Part shown: positions 35,238 through 46,930 of the stretch, one piece after another
Position numbering within the stretch: position 1 is the first letter of the stretch
Layout of the letters: every line of letters begins with the position of its first letter
Assembly (NCBI RefSeq): GCF_963662255.1
Contig: NC_085049.1
Location: forward strand, 52,437,158-52,501,157
Direction of reading: 5' to 3'
Length of the DNA: 64,000 bases
DNA from: Cinclus cinclus
Lineage: Eukaryota > Chordata > Aves > Passeriformes > Cinclidae
Position numbers and translations under genes: made by a program
The notes under the pieces: model-generated
What the model saw: the letters and a program-made list of their open reading frames with translations, nothing else
What the model was told of the DNA's origin: nothing
Database searches by the model: none

Positions 35238-36440
35238 ACAATCATAAAGGAGAAATTGTGTCTGGCCAATAGGATAGACTACTGTGATGAGATGACTGGT
35301 TTGATAGATGAAGGGAGAGCACTGAATGTTGCTCATCTCAAATTTAGCAAGGTTTTTGACACTGTCCATTAACAAACTCATAGTAAGCCTTGTAAAGTAT
35401 AGGCTAGGGAAAATGGTTAGTAATGTGGGCTGAAAACTGACTGAACTGCTGGGATCACAGAATTAGTATCAACAACACAAAGTCCAGGTGGAAGACAGGC
35501 CTTAGGGATGAAAACTGGCAAGTATTGTGTTTAACATTCATGAGCTGGATGATGGAAGACAGAACTGACAGCTGATTTGCAGCTGGCATAAGTCTGGGAG
35601 CAGTAGCTATTGCACCAGTGGATCATGCTGCCATCCAGGTGAACCTGGGGGGGCTGGAGAAGTGGGCTAGAAAAACTCCCATGAAGTTCAACAAGGGCAA
35701 GTGAAAAGTCCTGCACCTTAGGTAGAAGGAGGAATAACCCCAGGCACAAGTACAAACTGCAGCCAATGAGCTAGAAGGCAGCTCTACAGAGGAGGCATTT
35801 GGTGTCCTTGTGGGCAACAGGCAAACCAAGAGCCAGCAGTACACCCTTGCAGAAAAGAATGTCAGAAGTACCCTGGACTGCATTAGAATAAGTGTTGTCA
35901 TCAAGTCAAGGGAGGTGATCCCTCTACTCAGCACTGGTAAAGCCATGAATAACTGGGCCCAGCACTGGGTTTCCCAGTACAAGTAGTGTATGGACTTACC
36001 AGGGTGAATCTGGTGCATGTTGCAAGAAGATGAGTAAGGACGTGCAGCACCTGACAGCCAAGACTGCTGGGAGTGGTCAGCCTGGGGAAAGAGAAGGTTC
36101 AGGGGGGATCTTATCCATGTGTACAGACCTGGGAGTAGGGAATGAAGAAGAGGCAGTCACCAACTCCTCTCAGTTATGCTCTCTGAAAAGGGGAATTGGC
36201 AGAGATGAAAATACATGAAATTCTACACAAAATCAAGAAAACACTTTGTTTTTACTGTGTAGGTGGTCAACCACTGGATCCTGTGGACCAGAGAGGTTAT
36301 GGAGCCTCCACCCTTGGAGGTATAAAAAACTGGAGTGGTCCTGGGAAATCTGCTTTGGCTGCCCTTGCTTGAACAGGGGGGTTGGACAAGATGATCTCCA
36401 GAAATCCTTTTGAATTTCAATCGTTCTGTGATTCTCAGAT
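35238..36440 (+). mobile_element. CR1 LINE, 5'-truncated, 1.2 kb, heavily degraded ORF2 and complete-looking 3' tail
   Basis: The left end reads AATTGTGTCTGGCCAATAGG and then GATGAAGGGAGAGCACTGAA. This is the CR1 reverse-transcriptase segment around the motif that normally ends in F-S-K-A-F-D-T-V; here TTTAGCAAGGTTTTTGACAC is followed by frameshifts. Further along come ATGAAGTTCAACAAGGGCAA, AAAAGTCCTGCACCTTAGG and TACTCAGCACTGGTAAAGCC, then 3' parts GGGGGGATCTTATCCATGTG and ACAGGGGGGTTGGACAAGAT, ending TCGTTCTGTGATTCTC. Many stops and indels show it is dead and old. The 131-codon minus-strand frame over it is a shadow. The family looks different from the copy at 30.3 kb, because the 3' tails differ. 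Confidence 0.95.
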
Positions 36441-36765
36441 TGTGTATGTCAAACCATCTTACAGTTTGAGTTATTTTCAATATTGTTTCAAATTCCTGAA
36501 AAATGTCTCCTAACATTATGACAGGCATGGGAAGAAGTTTAAAACAGGAAAAATATTCTGGCCGCAGCCTTAATTTTCTTGTTTATACTAACTGGTATTT
36601 TGTTGTTTTTCCCCTTTTCTCTGTAATTTCCAGCTTGTGAGAGAAACTGCAGTCCAGTGTAATTAGAGTGCAGAAATTTACCATGATTTCTTTTGACTTA
36701 TATGACTACGGAAACACAAGAAAAAGTGATTAAAATGCATCTATTTGGACATTTCCAATTTAAAT

Positions 36766-36791
36766 GTTAAAGATATAGACATATCTTTAAC
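36766..36791. other. 11-bp perfect inverted repeat with 4-base loop
   Basis: GTTAAAGATAT (36766-36776), loop AGAC, then ATATCTTTAAC (36781-36791). It lies 325 bases after the 3' end of the 35.24-kb CR1. Confidence 0.93.
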
Positions 36792-37907
36792 TAAAATTAC
36801 TTATCATTTCTTGTTTTGCAGGAAAGAGTTTTTCAATCTGTTCTAGAAATATTTGAATACATAAAACATTGATGCAAACCATGTAAGAGCTTATTTTGTG
36901 GATGTATGCTGAATTCAAAGATAGATTTAAAAAAAGGAAGTCTGTTGATATTTGTGTATGAATCTATGTGTATACTTCATAACAAAAACTAAGAAATGGA
37001 ATAACACATTTAATGTAATGCTTATAAATATTTACATTTTTCAGCACAATGAAATTGCATCTAGGCTAGTGATGAGAAGTTCATCTTTTTAATTAAAAGA
37101 ACCACTGAGAAAGTTAAAACGTAACTCTTTTAGATGTTAAAAAATGAAAATAAGATACTGAAGAATATATGATGATAGCAGTACTTGAAAGGTTAGTTTA
37201 TAGTCTAAGCAAACTACAAATACCTGCAAGATACCAACAAGCTGATAGTTTGTTAATGGTGGAATTGTATAACATAAACAAATACAAAAATTAGCAACAC
37301 TTTTTGTTTTGCACATACAAAGAAACTTGTCATTAATTATCAATTACTAAATCTCGCAATAAATGACAGCAAACCTAAAGTAACACCACTGTGAAATAAC
37401 CAAACCAAGTTTCTGTCATAGACCACAAAGACCTTTTATGCATTCTTAACATGCATTAAAATGGCAACATCTTCATAGAAGCAATAACATGTGTTCACTA
37501 CAAATAAATTTAGTCTACTAATATCATTCTAATTTTCTTTCATTGTAAAATGCTGTGGAACAAAAGAAACTAGAAGAGGTGCAAAACCATTCAGAAGTGA
37601 AACACAATTTTTCATGCTTTATATAAGTTTATGTAGTTAAAATGTCACAATATGAATCATCGGTTTGACGGATAAACAGTAGCTGAAGTTCCAACTGCTT
37701 CCAAAGTTAATCTGACTTTGAGAAGAGATTTTTCCAATGGGTCTTTTCTTCTATTATCATCTATTTTCATATATTTCTGTAAGAACATGCAAAACATAGG
37801 GAAGATATTCAGCTATAATATCTTTCAGGAAGTAATTTCTTTATAGTTCACTGACTTGAAAGAAAAGCATAATCTAACTAAAAGTCATATGCAAGTTAAA
37901 ACATTTT

Positions 37908-37943
37908 ATATATTATTTATATATTTTTATATATTATTTATCT
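37908..37943. repeat. Short AT direct repeat
   Basis: TATATATTATTTA occurs twice, separated by a few T/A bases (…TTTTATATATTATTTATATATTTTTATATATTATTTATC). A low-complexity slippage product. Confidence 0.7.
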
Positions 37944-40900
37944 AACATTTTAGTTAGCTATCCCCTTTTTAGTGTAGGAATTTGTATTTTACTCAGCCAT
38001 ACCAGTGGCTTACTTTTCAGAAAGTCATGCAATGTTTTCTAATCATTTTTTAATGACTCTCAAAAAAGTACAGACTAAAGCTAGAGAAAGTATCTCAGCA
38101 CCTCAGTAGGTGTATATATAGAGATGTAAAATACATGTTATTTATGCTGTTGTGGCATGAATGTTAAAGACATATTTTCCATGAAAGTGCATTGATAGAC
38201 TTACAGGAGTTAAAGGGCAGAATATAATTATTATAATCCCAAATACACATTGGTATATCCTGCTTCATTACTGATATCATATGAATGCTGTATTTTTTTT
38301 TCCACCAAACTACTTTTAAAGAATACCCAAATTACTTAATTTTCCTTCAAAACAATTTAATCTGCAAATTAAATCTATGTACACTATCTAATGCAGAGTC
38401 ATAGACAACAAATGGAGGAACTTTCTAGATAGCCATTTTTTTTCCCTGCAGTTCTTTGTTCCAAGTTCATTGGTTTAGAAACTTTTGTGATTGTAGATCA
38501 TCTGTGAGAGTTAAGGACCTGACTCAGCAGCACTTCAGTTGAAGTGTTGTTTTGTGCTGGTCTGAATCCTAAATCATACCTGAAGGTTTCACAGTGCAAA
38601 AAGAGCACCGAAACATGTCTTAAGACTTTGATGATTTTTCCCTTTCCTTCCTTCTTTGCTGCTTGTTTAGAAAAACTTACTGTTTTGTGACTTTGCTTTG
38701 CTCTAGGGACCTGCAAGAATTCAGATGATGAGTAATTACACGGTGGGGGGGGTTTGGATTTGGTCGCCATATATGCAATGAAAAAATCCTAAATTCATCA
38801 AAACATTGAGGAAGAATTGTCCAGTCCTTCTCCTTACACAAGGACAGGAAAAGATATAACCAATGTCTGAAGTTTGGTACTACTACAAAACAAAATATGA
38901 AGCATCCACAAGGATGTTAAGTAAAAAGGATAACCTCACATCTCCTGGGCAAAGGAGACTGAAATTAGAAGTTTAAAACAAACCAGAACCCTGACAGTTG
39001 TGGTCTTCCAAGAACAAAATTTTCTTCACCTTTGCTATTCTGTTCAGCAATTTACAGTAGCTTTCCGGGTTTCCACAAACGCCACGCAGTTCCTTCTGGG
39101 TATCCTATTTCCTTTTGTCTCAGTCTTAACTTTGGAAGTTTTCCTTCATGAAGGTCCCTTGCTTCTGTCAGGAGGAACGCTTTTGTTTATCTTCATGCTT
39201 CATTCTCCTTTTCTGTCTTTGGCTGCTTGCCCTATGCTTTTGTTCTGGTGCTTTCTCTGCACCTATGCTATGCTCAGCCTACCTCAGGAGAAGAACAAAG
39301 TCCACTTCCCTCTTCCTTCCTAGAAGAGGTGGCACCAAAAAGCACAATCCCAGCCAGCTCTGGCAGCTTTTCTCTCAGCTGCTCAGCCACAATCCTGTTA
39401 CAAAACACAAAATTTACATTTCTGTGACGCAGGGTTATGTTAGTTGTCACAGAGACTGGAAGATTGTCATGGTGGGACCTAGCTTCAGTCAACCTGAAAA
39501 TAAGAAGGGAGAGCATGGAAGGTAAATTCTAACTAATATTGCTCAGGATTAATATAAAATGTTTGCAGAGACAAAAAAACACAGACAAAAAGAAGCACAG
39601 TCAAAAAGTCCAAGGTGAAAAATTAACAAGAGACATAAGGATTAGTTTTGACGCAGAAGAAGCTTTGTTCCTGAGGCAGGACAGAGAACTATTATCTTGA
39701 TTTAATCATGTGCTTCATGTTGTTTTTAAAAATGTATTTATTTTTTTAACTTAAAAAGTCAGCTGTAGTCAGCCAATTGGTACAGGTGCAGCAGCAGAGA
39801 CAAAAACAGGTTTACACTGTTTTAGTAAGAGAAGAATGTATTACGAAATAGCTGCACGAGTTGCAAATATTTTGAAGACCTAACAAAATCATCCAAATGT
39901 TAGAGAACTACACTGCAACCACTCCATCAGTAAAAATAAGGGTTGGAAAAAAATGTTTGTAAATATTGTGGCTTTTCACTAACTGAATCCATTTTGTGCA
40001 ATATTTCAGATCTTACACATACACTCTCCCCTTGAGTGTATTTTGAAATAGTATGCAAACTTAATTTGAAGATTGAAAGGAGAAGCATCTTTCTAAGTAC
40101 AGACTATCACCTACTATTTGTAAGGATTTATATACACAGACTGTAATGTCAAATAACAAATATGTGATAGTACATTCTTGCTCTCAGAACCCTGATTTGA
40201 ACACTTAAAGGACATTTCAAGATAAGCATGGACTAAATGGGAAATCAGTCTCCAAAAATACTTTATTGGACTCCAGCTAAACCCTCTAGCAAATTGATGT
40301 TAAACAAGCAGGTAACTGTATATTATTCACTTCAATTTATTTTTTTAATATAAACTTTTTTTTGGTTGTTGTAATCCAAATTGCCTTTAACATAAATTAT
40401 ATCCAGTTTATTAAATTTTAAAGTAGTTAACTGATAGGTCAATTGCAACTGGTCAAAAAAAAAATGCAAGTATTTTGGATTTTATTCAAAATCTCGTGTC
40501 CTTTAAACTGAACATAAAATATATAACAATTAAAAAGGTATAACAGCGTTACAGGGGGAAACTAATCTACACATATGAAAAAGATTTTGGAAAACAAGTT
40601 TTTCAACATCATTAGGAGAATCAGAGTTTTACTGTTATTTTTCATACATTCAGGCCTGTTTTGCTGTCTGACATTTATGAGTTTTAGCTATTCCAATAGA
40701 TCCCTTTGTGATAAAAGTATTTTGTTCAACAGTGGCACATATTCCAACAAGTTTCCTATTTTATTATCTCACTTTGAAGCCCTTCACAGCCTACTAATTT
40801 GTTAATAATATTTTTTAAAAAATAATTTTACTGGAGAATGCCATTATTTAAGCCAATAGGGCACAAGTATCTTTCTTATTCCTAATTGTCTCCAGTGAAT

Positions 40901-41749
40901 AACTTCTGATCTCATCTTTCCTTAAACAGATTCAGTTTCATTCTAAAAATTCCCTCATGTACTAGTGATTAAACTAACTTCTCTAGTGTGCCATAAGAAA
41001 TGAAAAAAGTGATATTTAGCATAAATTTTATAGAACAGTTTCTTGCAACAGCAGAAAAGTAATAAAAGAACATTGTGTATGAAATAATCTATGCACCATT
41101 CTTCTACTTAAAAGCACACCTGGGTATTGTTAAATAATAATATATTATTAAGTGTTCATCATACTGGATTCTCAATAGGGACAATTACCTTTTTTGTTTC
41201 CGTCAGAAAGCAAATTATTCTTTGTGGTGATGAGTCTTGTGCCTTAGTTATATTCCCATGTTTGATAAAATTTTTGAATAATTCAGTTTGCAGCAGAAGT
41301 CAGGAAGAGTAGGAGGGGCTTTGGCATGACACTACAGTCACAGATTGGGAAGCAAAGATTTCCTGACCTTTCACTGACAGCAGTCAAAATGACCAACACA
41401 AACAGCTTTATAGCAACAACATCTCATACCTTACTTTTCTATTGTCTTCAATCTCTTCACCTTGTTCTTCATACAAATAGTTTTTATTGATCCCTACGTC
41501 GTGTTTCTTGAAAATACAAATAGTTTGAGATTTTATTTGACAGCGTTGCTGAAAAACACAATATACTTCAGTGAGGACCACTCAGAAACCAAAGGTAAGG
41601 TCCAAATTCTTTTGACCTGCTGTCTAATCTCTTAGCACCTGCAGCTGTGTAGTCTCCTGAGCTGTTGCATGGGTTTTGGCCTCGTGCAGCATGTGCAGTG
41701 ACAGTCACAGAGGGGAACAGGGGCAGAGCTGCAGAGTCAGAGAAGTAAA

Positions 41750-41905
41750 GAATCACAGAATGGATAAGGTTAGAAGTGACCACAGCGGGTCATGTGTTCC
41801 AGCCTCCCTGCCCAAGCAGGGCCATCCTAGACTGCATGGCACAGCATTGTTTCCAGATGGTTCTTGAATGTCTCCAGTGAGGGACACATCACAACATCTT
41901 TGGTT
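41750..41905 (-). mobile_element. CR1 LINE 3' tail
   Basis: The plus strand reads AATCACAGAATGGATAAGGT, then TTCCAGCCTCCCTGCCCAAG and CAGGGCCATCCTAGACTGC, then TTGTTTCCAGATGGTTCTTG and AATGTCTCCAGTGAGGGACA. This is the reverse complement of a CR1 3' end, with the AATCACAGAATGG terminus at the left. The sequence to the right fades into unrecognised DNA, so the 5' limit is approximate. The tail type resembles that of the copy ending at 36440, in the opposite orientation. Confidence 0.9.
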
Positions 41906-44276
41906 TTAGATACTCAGAAACAACTCTCCATTTACTACATAAGAAATGACATGACAAACCTTGGCTGAATCTTTCCTCAGAAGTACTCTTGGCTGTGATT
42001 TTCTCAAGAGAGGCATTTGGTTTTGCAGTGAAGTATTCACTGAACCAGAGAAAAATAAAGAAAAAAAAATTAAATATTAATTAAAGCAGACTTTGGAGCT
42101 CACTTCTTCTCCTTCCCAGGTGAATTCCCTTAGGATCTCACACTTTCTTACATTCTCTTTCATGAATGTTTAATTCTACTATCTAAAGTGGAGCAGCTTA
42201 AATGGGTGATAATGAGAAACCTAATTCCTGAGCATATAATAATCATGTTTTTCACCCAAGATGGTAGGTACAACCCAACTTCTGAAAGTGCAGAAGATGA
42301 AAATATAGATTTTAATAACTAAATCTACAGAGCAGTGAGGGAAGGAGTAGGAAGCAGCCCTGATCAAAGTACAGGGAAGGAAAAAGAAGAGATAACCTCT
42401 CTGGGATGATTGCAGATGGAACACAGAGCACCAGTTTTCTCATGTAGAAAACTTGAGAATTGCTTGTTTGGAGATCCCTCTGTGATGTAGTGGATGACTT
42501 TTTACAGTAAAAGGAGGAGATCTTTACTCTTCCATCCCAAACCATCCTGAAGTTACTTGGTGTACTTTCTGCCCTTGGATCCATTGGGGTGCAGTGAGGT
42601 TGCCTATAGGAAGCACAAGGGAGAAGACCTATGTCCTGTCTGAATTTTGACTAGTTTTAGCCATGAGACAGATGTCTAGCAGCAGGTGAAATACACAACT
42701 CCTAGTCATATCCAGAGGCTGAATTTCAAGTTCCTTTTTTGCAAAATTCAAATTTCCTTAGTATTTTAATGCCTTCAGAATTGGGCAATAACTGAAAAGT
42801 GACTTAGAGGGTTTTGAACAAGGTGCTTACTTCCAAATTTTTCCATTTACATCTTTTGTGGACATGGTCTTTGGACTACACTACAATGTGTTTTCCTGTG
42901 TTTCAGTTTGTGGAAACCAGCATCTCTATCTATATGCCTGTGAAATATGTTCAAGAGGATTACCAAATGTCAACTGCTTTGAAATACCCTGCTCATGAAT
43001 TATTTTCATAACTGGCATTTAATTCAATCATTTTTAAAGCAAAAGAATGATGAAAAATAGAAGCATATCTGACTTGTCATATAAATATTTTGTTACTATA
43101 TTTACAAGGTAGAAATTTCTGAAACTTGAAAATCTTTCAAAAGCGTTGTTATACCAAAAAGGAACATTTCATTTGTTCTGACACAGTTATGTTCTGACAT
43201 GTGCTGATCATACTGAATATCATTAGCAACCATAATATTTTGCATAGCTTTGATAAGAGAGACATTATTACTCTATTAAAAAATTACCCTTTTTTCCCCC
43301 TTCTAAACGCTTCTGTCATAAAGTGATACAGAAGTTACTTATCAACTTGAGATCCTGTTGGCAACAGTTTTCACTTATAACAAACTAGAAATGGTACCAT
43401 GTGAAATAATTTGTTCAAATCTCTTTTTCCTTCTAGGCCTGCCTCTCATTGCCTACTTTGGGAAAAGGGCCAGTGAAGAACTGAAGTGCATCTGGTCCTT
43501 GGTTTTCATAAAAGAAAAAATAATAGGGGTTTTGGAATATCAGAACCTACAATTTTAAGTTGCTTTATGAAAGTCAGGCTCTCTTATGTTTAAATGTGGT
43601 TTCAGGGAATTTGGTTTTACTCTCTATAACTGAAAGTGATGTTTCTGAAATTTCTCACACCTCCACAAGAAGAGAGACCACTGAACAACCAAACCATTCA
43701 TATAAATGATGTTATGGCCTCTGTGATTTAGAGGTAGAACTTGAAGCTGTGTCTCCCATAGACTGAAGAAGCAGCCTTGCTGCTAGCTAATGAAACTTTT
43801 TATTTTGTGTTTATGGAACAACCAGTCATGAATGTGGAGAATCCAATTATCAGATTTAATTTGTAGAAAAAGTAGATAGAACAAATTACTAAATGCAGGA
43901 GCTACTAGAGTCCAAACACTTTCCCTGCTGTGTGCTGAGCTGCTGCAGTCCCTGTAGGGCTGCTACAGGCATGATCCATTCTAGCTGGAGTAGTTGTCAT
44001 CAGCTACCTCATCCCAGAACTGAGTAACTTCATAAAAATTTTGGCTTCAGTCAGTCAACATCTTTCAACAAATGTTATTTCACAGGGAAATTCCTGGATC
44101 AGTTTTAATTATGACAGGTTAAGTTTGCGAAGGTGTGATATTTGTTTTGTTGACTAAGTGAAAGAAGTCAGAATGTCTGGTAAATTTGAATTTTGCACCA
44201 ATTATCCATAGAATAATAAGTTACAGGATGTATATGCAAGTTTGGACAGGCCAAGAAAAAACCTGTGAAGGGAGGA

Positions 44277-44333
44277 AAGGTGGGAGGGAGAGAGGGAGGG
44301 AGGGAGGGAAGGAAGAAAGAGAGGAATGAAGGG
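44277..44333 (+). repeat. (GGGA)n/(GGAA)n purine repeat with quadruplex potential
   Basis: GGGAGGGAG, AGAGGGAGGGAGGGAGGGAAGG and AAGAAAGAGAGG form an uninterrupted purine tract. From 44282 there are at least four GGG runs with one- to five-base loops, which satisfies the quadruplex rule on the plus strand. The minus-strand frame over it reads prolines, serines and leucines purely because of the repeat. Confidence 0.9.
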
Positions 44334-44708
44334 GGTCTTTTTCCAGGGAGAAAAAAAGTCAGAGCCAAAGACTAATATTATTTTTGTGCATCCTCCCTAC
44401 AGCAAAATAGGAGGCTTCTAGAAACAGGGATAGAAAGAGGTTAATAGGAAGAAGTTATTTCAGATCACAATTCAGAAACTCTCAGATGTTCTGAATTGCC
44501 CCTCTGGAATAGCTCATCTCTTTCCATTAACTAGAGAAAGAATGTGGCATGACTTCTCTGGAACTAACCTCTGTGTACAGTCACTCAGCACTGCTGTGCA
44601 AAGCAGTAATGCATACATTTGTACACAGTGTCTCTGACTTCTGGAACCCATCACACAGACAAAGTAATCCAAAAGGAAAAGGATGGATTTGTTTTATATT
44701 CAATTTCT

Positions 44709-44765
44709 AGGAAAAAAAAAAATAGAAAAGAAAAAAACAAAAACAAAACAAAACCCCCCCAAAAC
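44709..44765. repeat. A-rich tract ending in C7
   Basis: A runs interrupted by single G, T or C bases (AAAAAAAAAAATAGAAAAG, AAAAAAACAAAAACAAAACA) followed by CCCCCCC and AAAACAA. A low-complexity tract; no retrotransposon body is recognisable on either side. Confidence 0.8.
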
Positions 44766-45587
44766 AATTTTATACAAATATTAGACTCTTCTTCAAACCA
44801 TACAGCCCTTCCAAAATATAATCAGTTTTGCTTACAAATTGCCAAAACTTCAAGTGCAGCCTTAACCTGCCATAAAATCCAGTATGGGAACCGTGCACAC
44901 TTTTTCAGCCTTTCTGTTGGAATTTTGTAGGGCTGGTTGACCAGAAGCTAGTGGGCTGTTGTGGGAAGCTGGAAGACCAACGTCTTTCTCCAGCAACAGT
45001 TTTCCTTGGGTTGTGCTCATGGCTAGTGAAGTGAAGATAAGGGTTCAGTATTTTCACCATCGACCCAGCAAAAGAAAACTTAGATTTTTCAAAAAAAATG
45101 TGATAATGAAAACGCAACATCCTCATAGCATCACAAAGCGTAACATCTCTTCCTAGTTGCATTGCAAGGATGAAGTGGATATCGTTGATACACTGCTGTT
45201 ATCTCCTCCTCTCAGATCAGGAAGAATACTCATTTGGAAGCCTGGTGTGTCTATGTAGTAAAGTCTGAGAAGACTAAATTGTATTCCGACAGAATACAAC
45301 CCAGGAGACAAATCTCCTCCAGTTGCCGAAGACTGAAGCCCAGCAGCACGTTGCCATCTACAAACACAGCAGCATTGGTGGCCCACAGGGCAGCCCACAG
45401 CCCCGTGGAGAGCTAGAAGTGGCAATAAAAGCACATGTGCAGAACTGAGCTCAGCTGTGCAGGGGCACAACCCCTGGTCTGCTGACCTTGCTGCCATGGG
45501 TGTTGTTTATCACTGGTTTCCTTCATTTCAGGCTGGGGCCAGGAAACATTGGCTGTGTGAGCTTCCCCAGCATATTGCTTTTGTTCC

Positions 45588-45920
45588 CAAATACCATGAG
45601 GTGTGACATGTGGGAACAGTCACCATTACCGTTTTTCTATGGGGAAACAATGAGCATGCGACCTGCAGGGAGTGTCTGGCATCTTATTTTTGTTCTTGGT
45701 GGTGAATGCCTTGTCAGTAAAACACCTTCTCTTTTTCTGTATACTTCTGCTATTAATTTTGCTGTTCTTATTGTGCCTGTCTTATTCCATTGCTCTGTGC
45801 TTTTACTAAATTGTTATCTCAACCCGTAGCCTCTCCTTTTTGTTCCTCCCTTACCAGAGGGGTGAGCGAAGGGGAGTGTCTTATTTGGAGTTTAATTTCC
45901 TGCTGGTGTTAAAACCAGCA
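45588..45920 (+). mobile_element. 3' part of an avian ERV LTR (probable solo LTR)
   Basis: The order of words matches an LTR family abundant in songbirds: ATACCATGAGGTGTGACATG, then GGTGGTGAATGCCTTGTCAG, a T-rich stretch with TATTAATTTTGCTGTTCTTA, then TTGTTATCTCAACCC, a CCCTTACCAGAGGGGTGAGC block and the end GTTAAAACCAGCA. A weak polyadenylation-like ACTAAA lies just before TTATCTCAACCC. The terminal CA is as expected for an LTR. The left limit is uncertain and could lie nearer 45.5 kb. No viral coding remnant is visible on either side. Orientation is inferred from the poly(A)-signal position and the terminal CA. Confidence 0.65.
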
Positions 45921-46903
45921 AGGTGAACTCTTGGGAGCTATCCTGATCAGCACTCAAAATAGCAGGAAGCCTTCAGGCATTCTGAAGTCTTTCAATGCAT
46001 TACGGAAGCCCTGCATGCAGACATTTCAGAGAAATAATGGGCATGATGTTTTTTTTAGTTGTAGACTCCAGGCTGTTTGGTTAAAATCTTCTTACATTTG
46101 TGGCATTATTCAATGGACCACACTCTCATCTGGTGTAAAACAGCTATGTGCCTTTAAAATCAGTAGAAGTGCACAAAGTAATACCTAGAAAGGTTGAGGC
46201 CCATCCCTTTGTAAATACCTTCATGAAATTAGTTTGCTAAAAAGAAGTACCTTTGGATTCTGAGAATTCTCTGCCAAATTTCACAGAAATACAACCGCTT
46301 ATCTTATCTGGTATTAGTCTGATTCATAGTCTTGTTAAGAGAGTGTACCAAAGGAATACCCAAACATAAGGCTGTTTGGCTTCTCTCTAACAGTTAAAGG
46401 TGTGTTCCTCCTTCTTGCTGCTTCTCACACTCATCCCTGTCCCATCAAGTTTATTTCTCATGTTGTAAAATTTAACTTTTATATTTTGTATACTTTTTAC
46501 TTTTCAGTAAATGCCTTTGCTATTATATTTTAAAATTACCCAGTGTATTGACACACCATTTCAGAAGTTATATTTCAAGAAACAAAAAAAATCATGAGGC
46601 TGATTTATTAAAGGCCATAGGTGTCCAAATCTCAAATTACCATCTGAAATGCTCAGCAATGACCCAAATATGAAAGTAGCTAAATAGAGGATCTCGCTCC
46701 CATTTTGATTTGACAATTCTGTGTGTATTTAGTGAATTGTTTTGTGAACATATTGCATTGTCTTTATCAAGACAACTGAGTGAATAAGTCCCAGAATGGC
46801 TTTTCAAAAATTGTTTAGAAGGAATACAGAGAGGAACAACCTAGTAGTGTTGCTAATGTGCTTTGTTAGAATTGGATTCTTCTCAAAATGAGTTTATTGA
46901 TTA

Positions 46904-46930
46904 CCCCTGGCCCCATCCCCTCCCTCCCCC
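46904..46930 (-). other. G-quadruplex motif (G-rich on minus strand)
   Basis: CCCC-TGG-CCCC-AT-CCCC-T-CCC-T-CCCCC on the plus strand gives five G runs on the minus strand with loops of one to three bases. It is isolated in AT-rich DNA. Confidence 0.75.

Larger units (their letters stand above)
36445..41745. other. Gene-free AT-rich interval
   Basis: No gene recognised. It contains a hairpin at 36766-36791, a TATATATTATTTATA-type duplication at 37908-37943 and a G8 run at 38745-38752. Four overlapping open frames at 39.0-39.5 kb (up to 125 codons) follow a T/C-rich stretch. Their leucine/phenylalanine-rich products come from that composition, and opposite-strand frames cover the same bases. 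Confidence 0.55.
41910..45560. other. Gene-free interval
   Basis: No gene recognised. A purine-rich simple repeat lies at 44277-44333 and an A-rich tract ending in C7 at 44709-44760. GC content rises from about 44.93 kb towards the LTR-like piece at 45.59 kb, with open frames on both strands (up to 114 codons). Part of 45.2-45.58 kb may belong to the same retroviral repeat, but I could not match it. Confidence 0.5.

Noticed and set aside
35531..36218. Open frames of 62-131 codons, mainly minus strand
   Set aside because: Shadows of the degraded plus-strand CR1 at 35238-36440.
39000..39525. Four overlapping frames, including a hydrophobic 107-codon plus-strand frame that could pass as a membrane protein
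   Set aside because: The hydrophobicity comes from a T/C-rich stretch, frames on the opposite strand are equally open, and there is no splice or promoter context.
44168..44368. Minus-strand frame rich in serine, leucine and proline
   Set aside because: Produced by the GGGA purine repeat.
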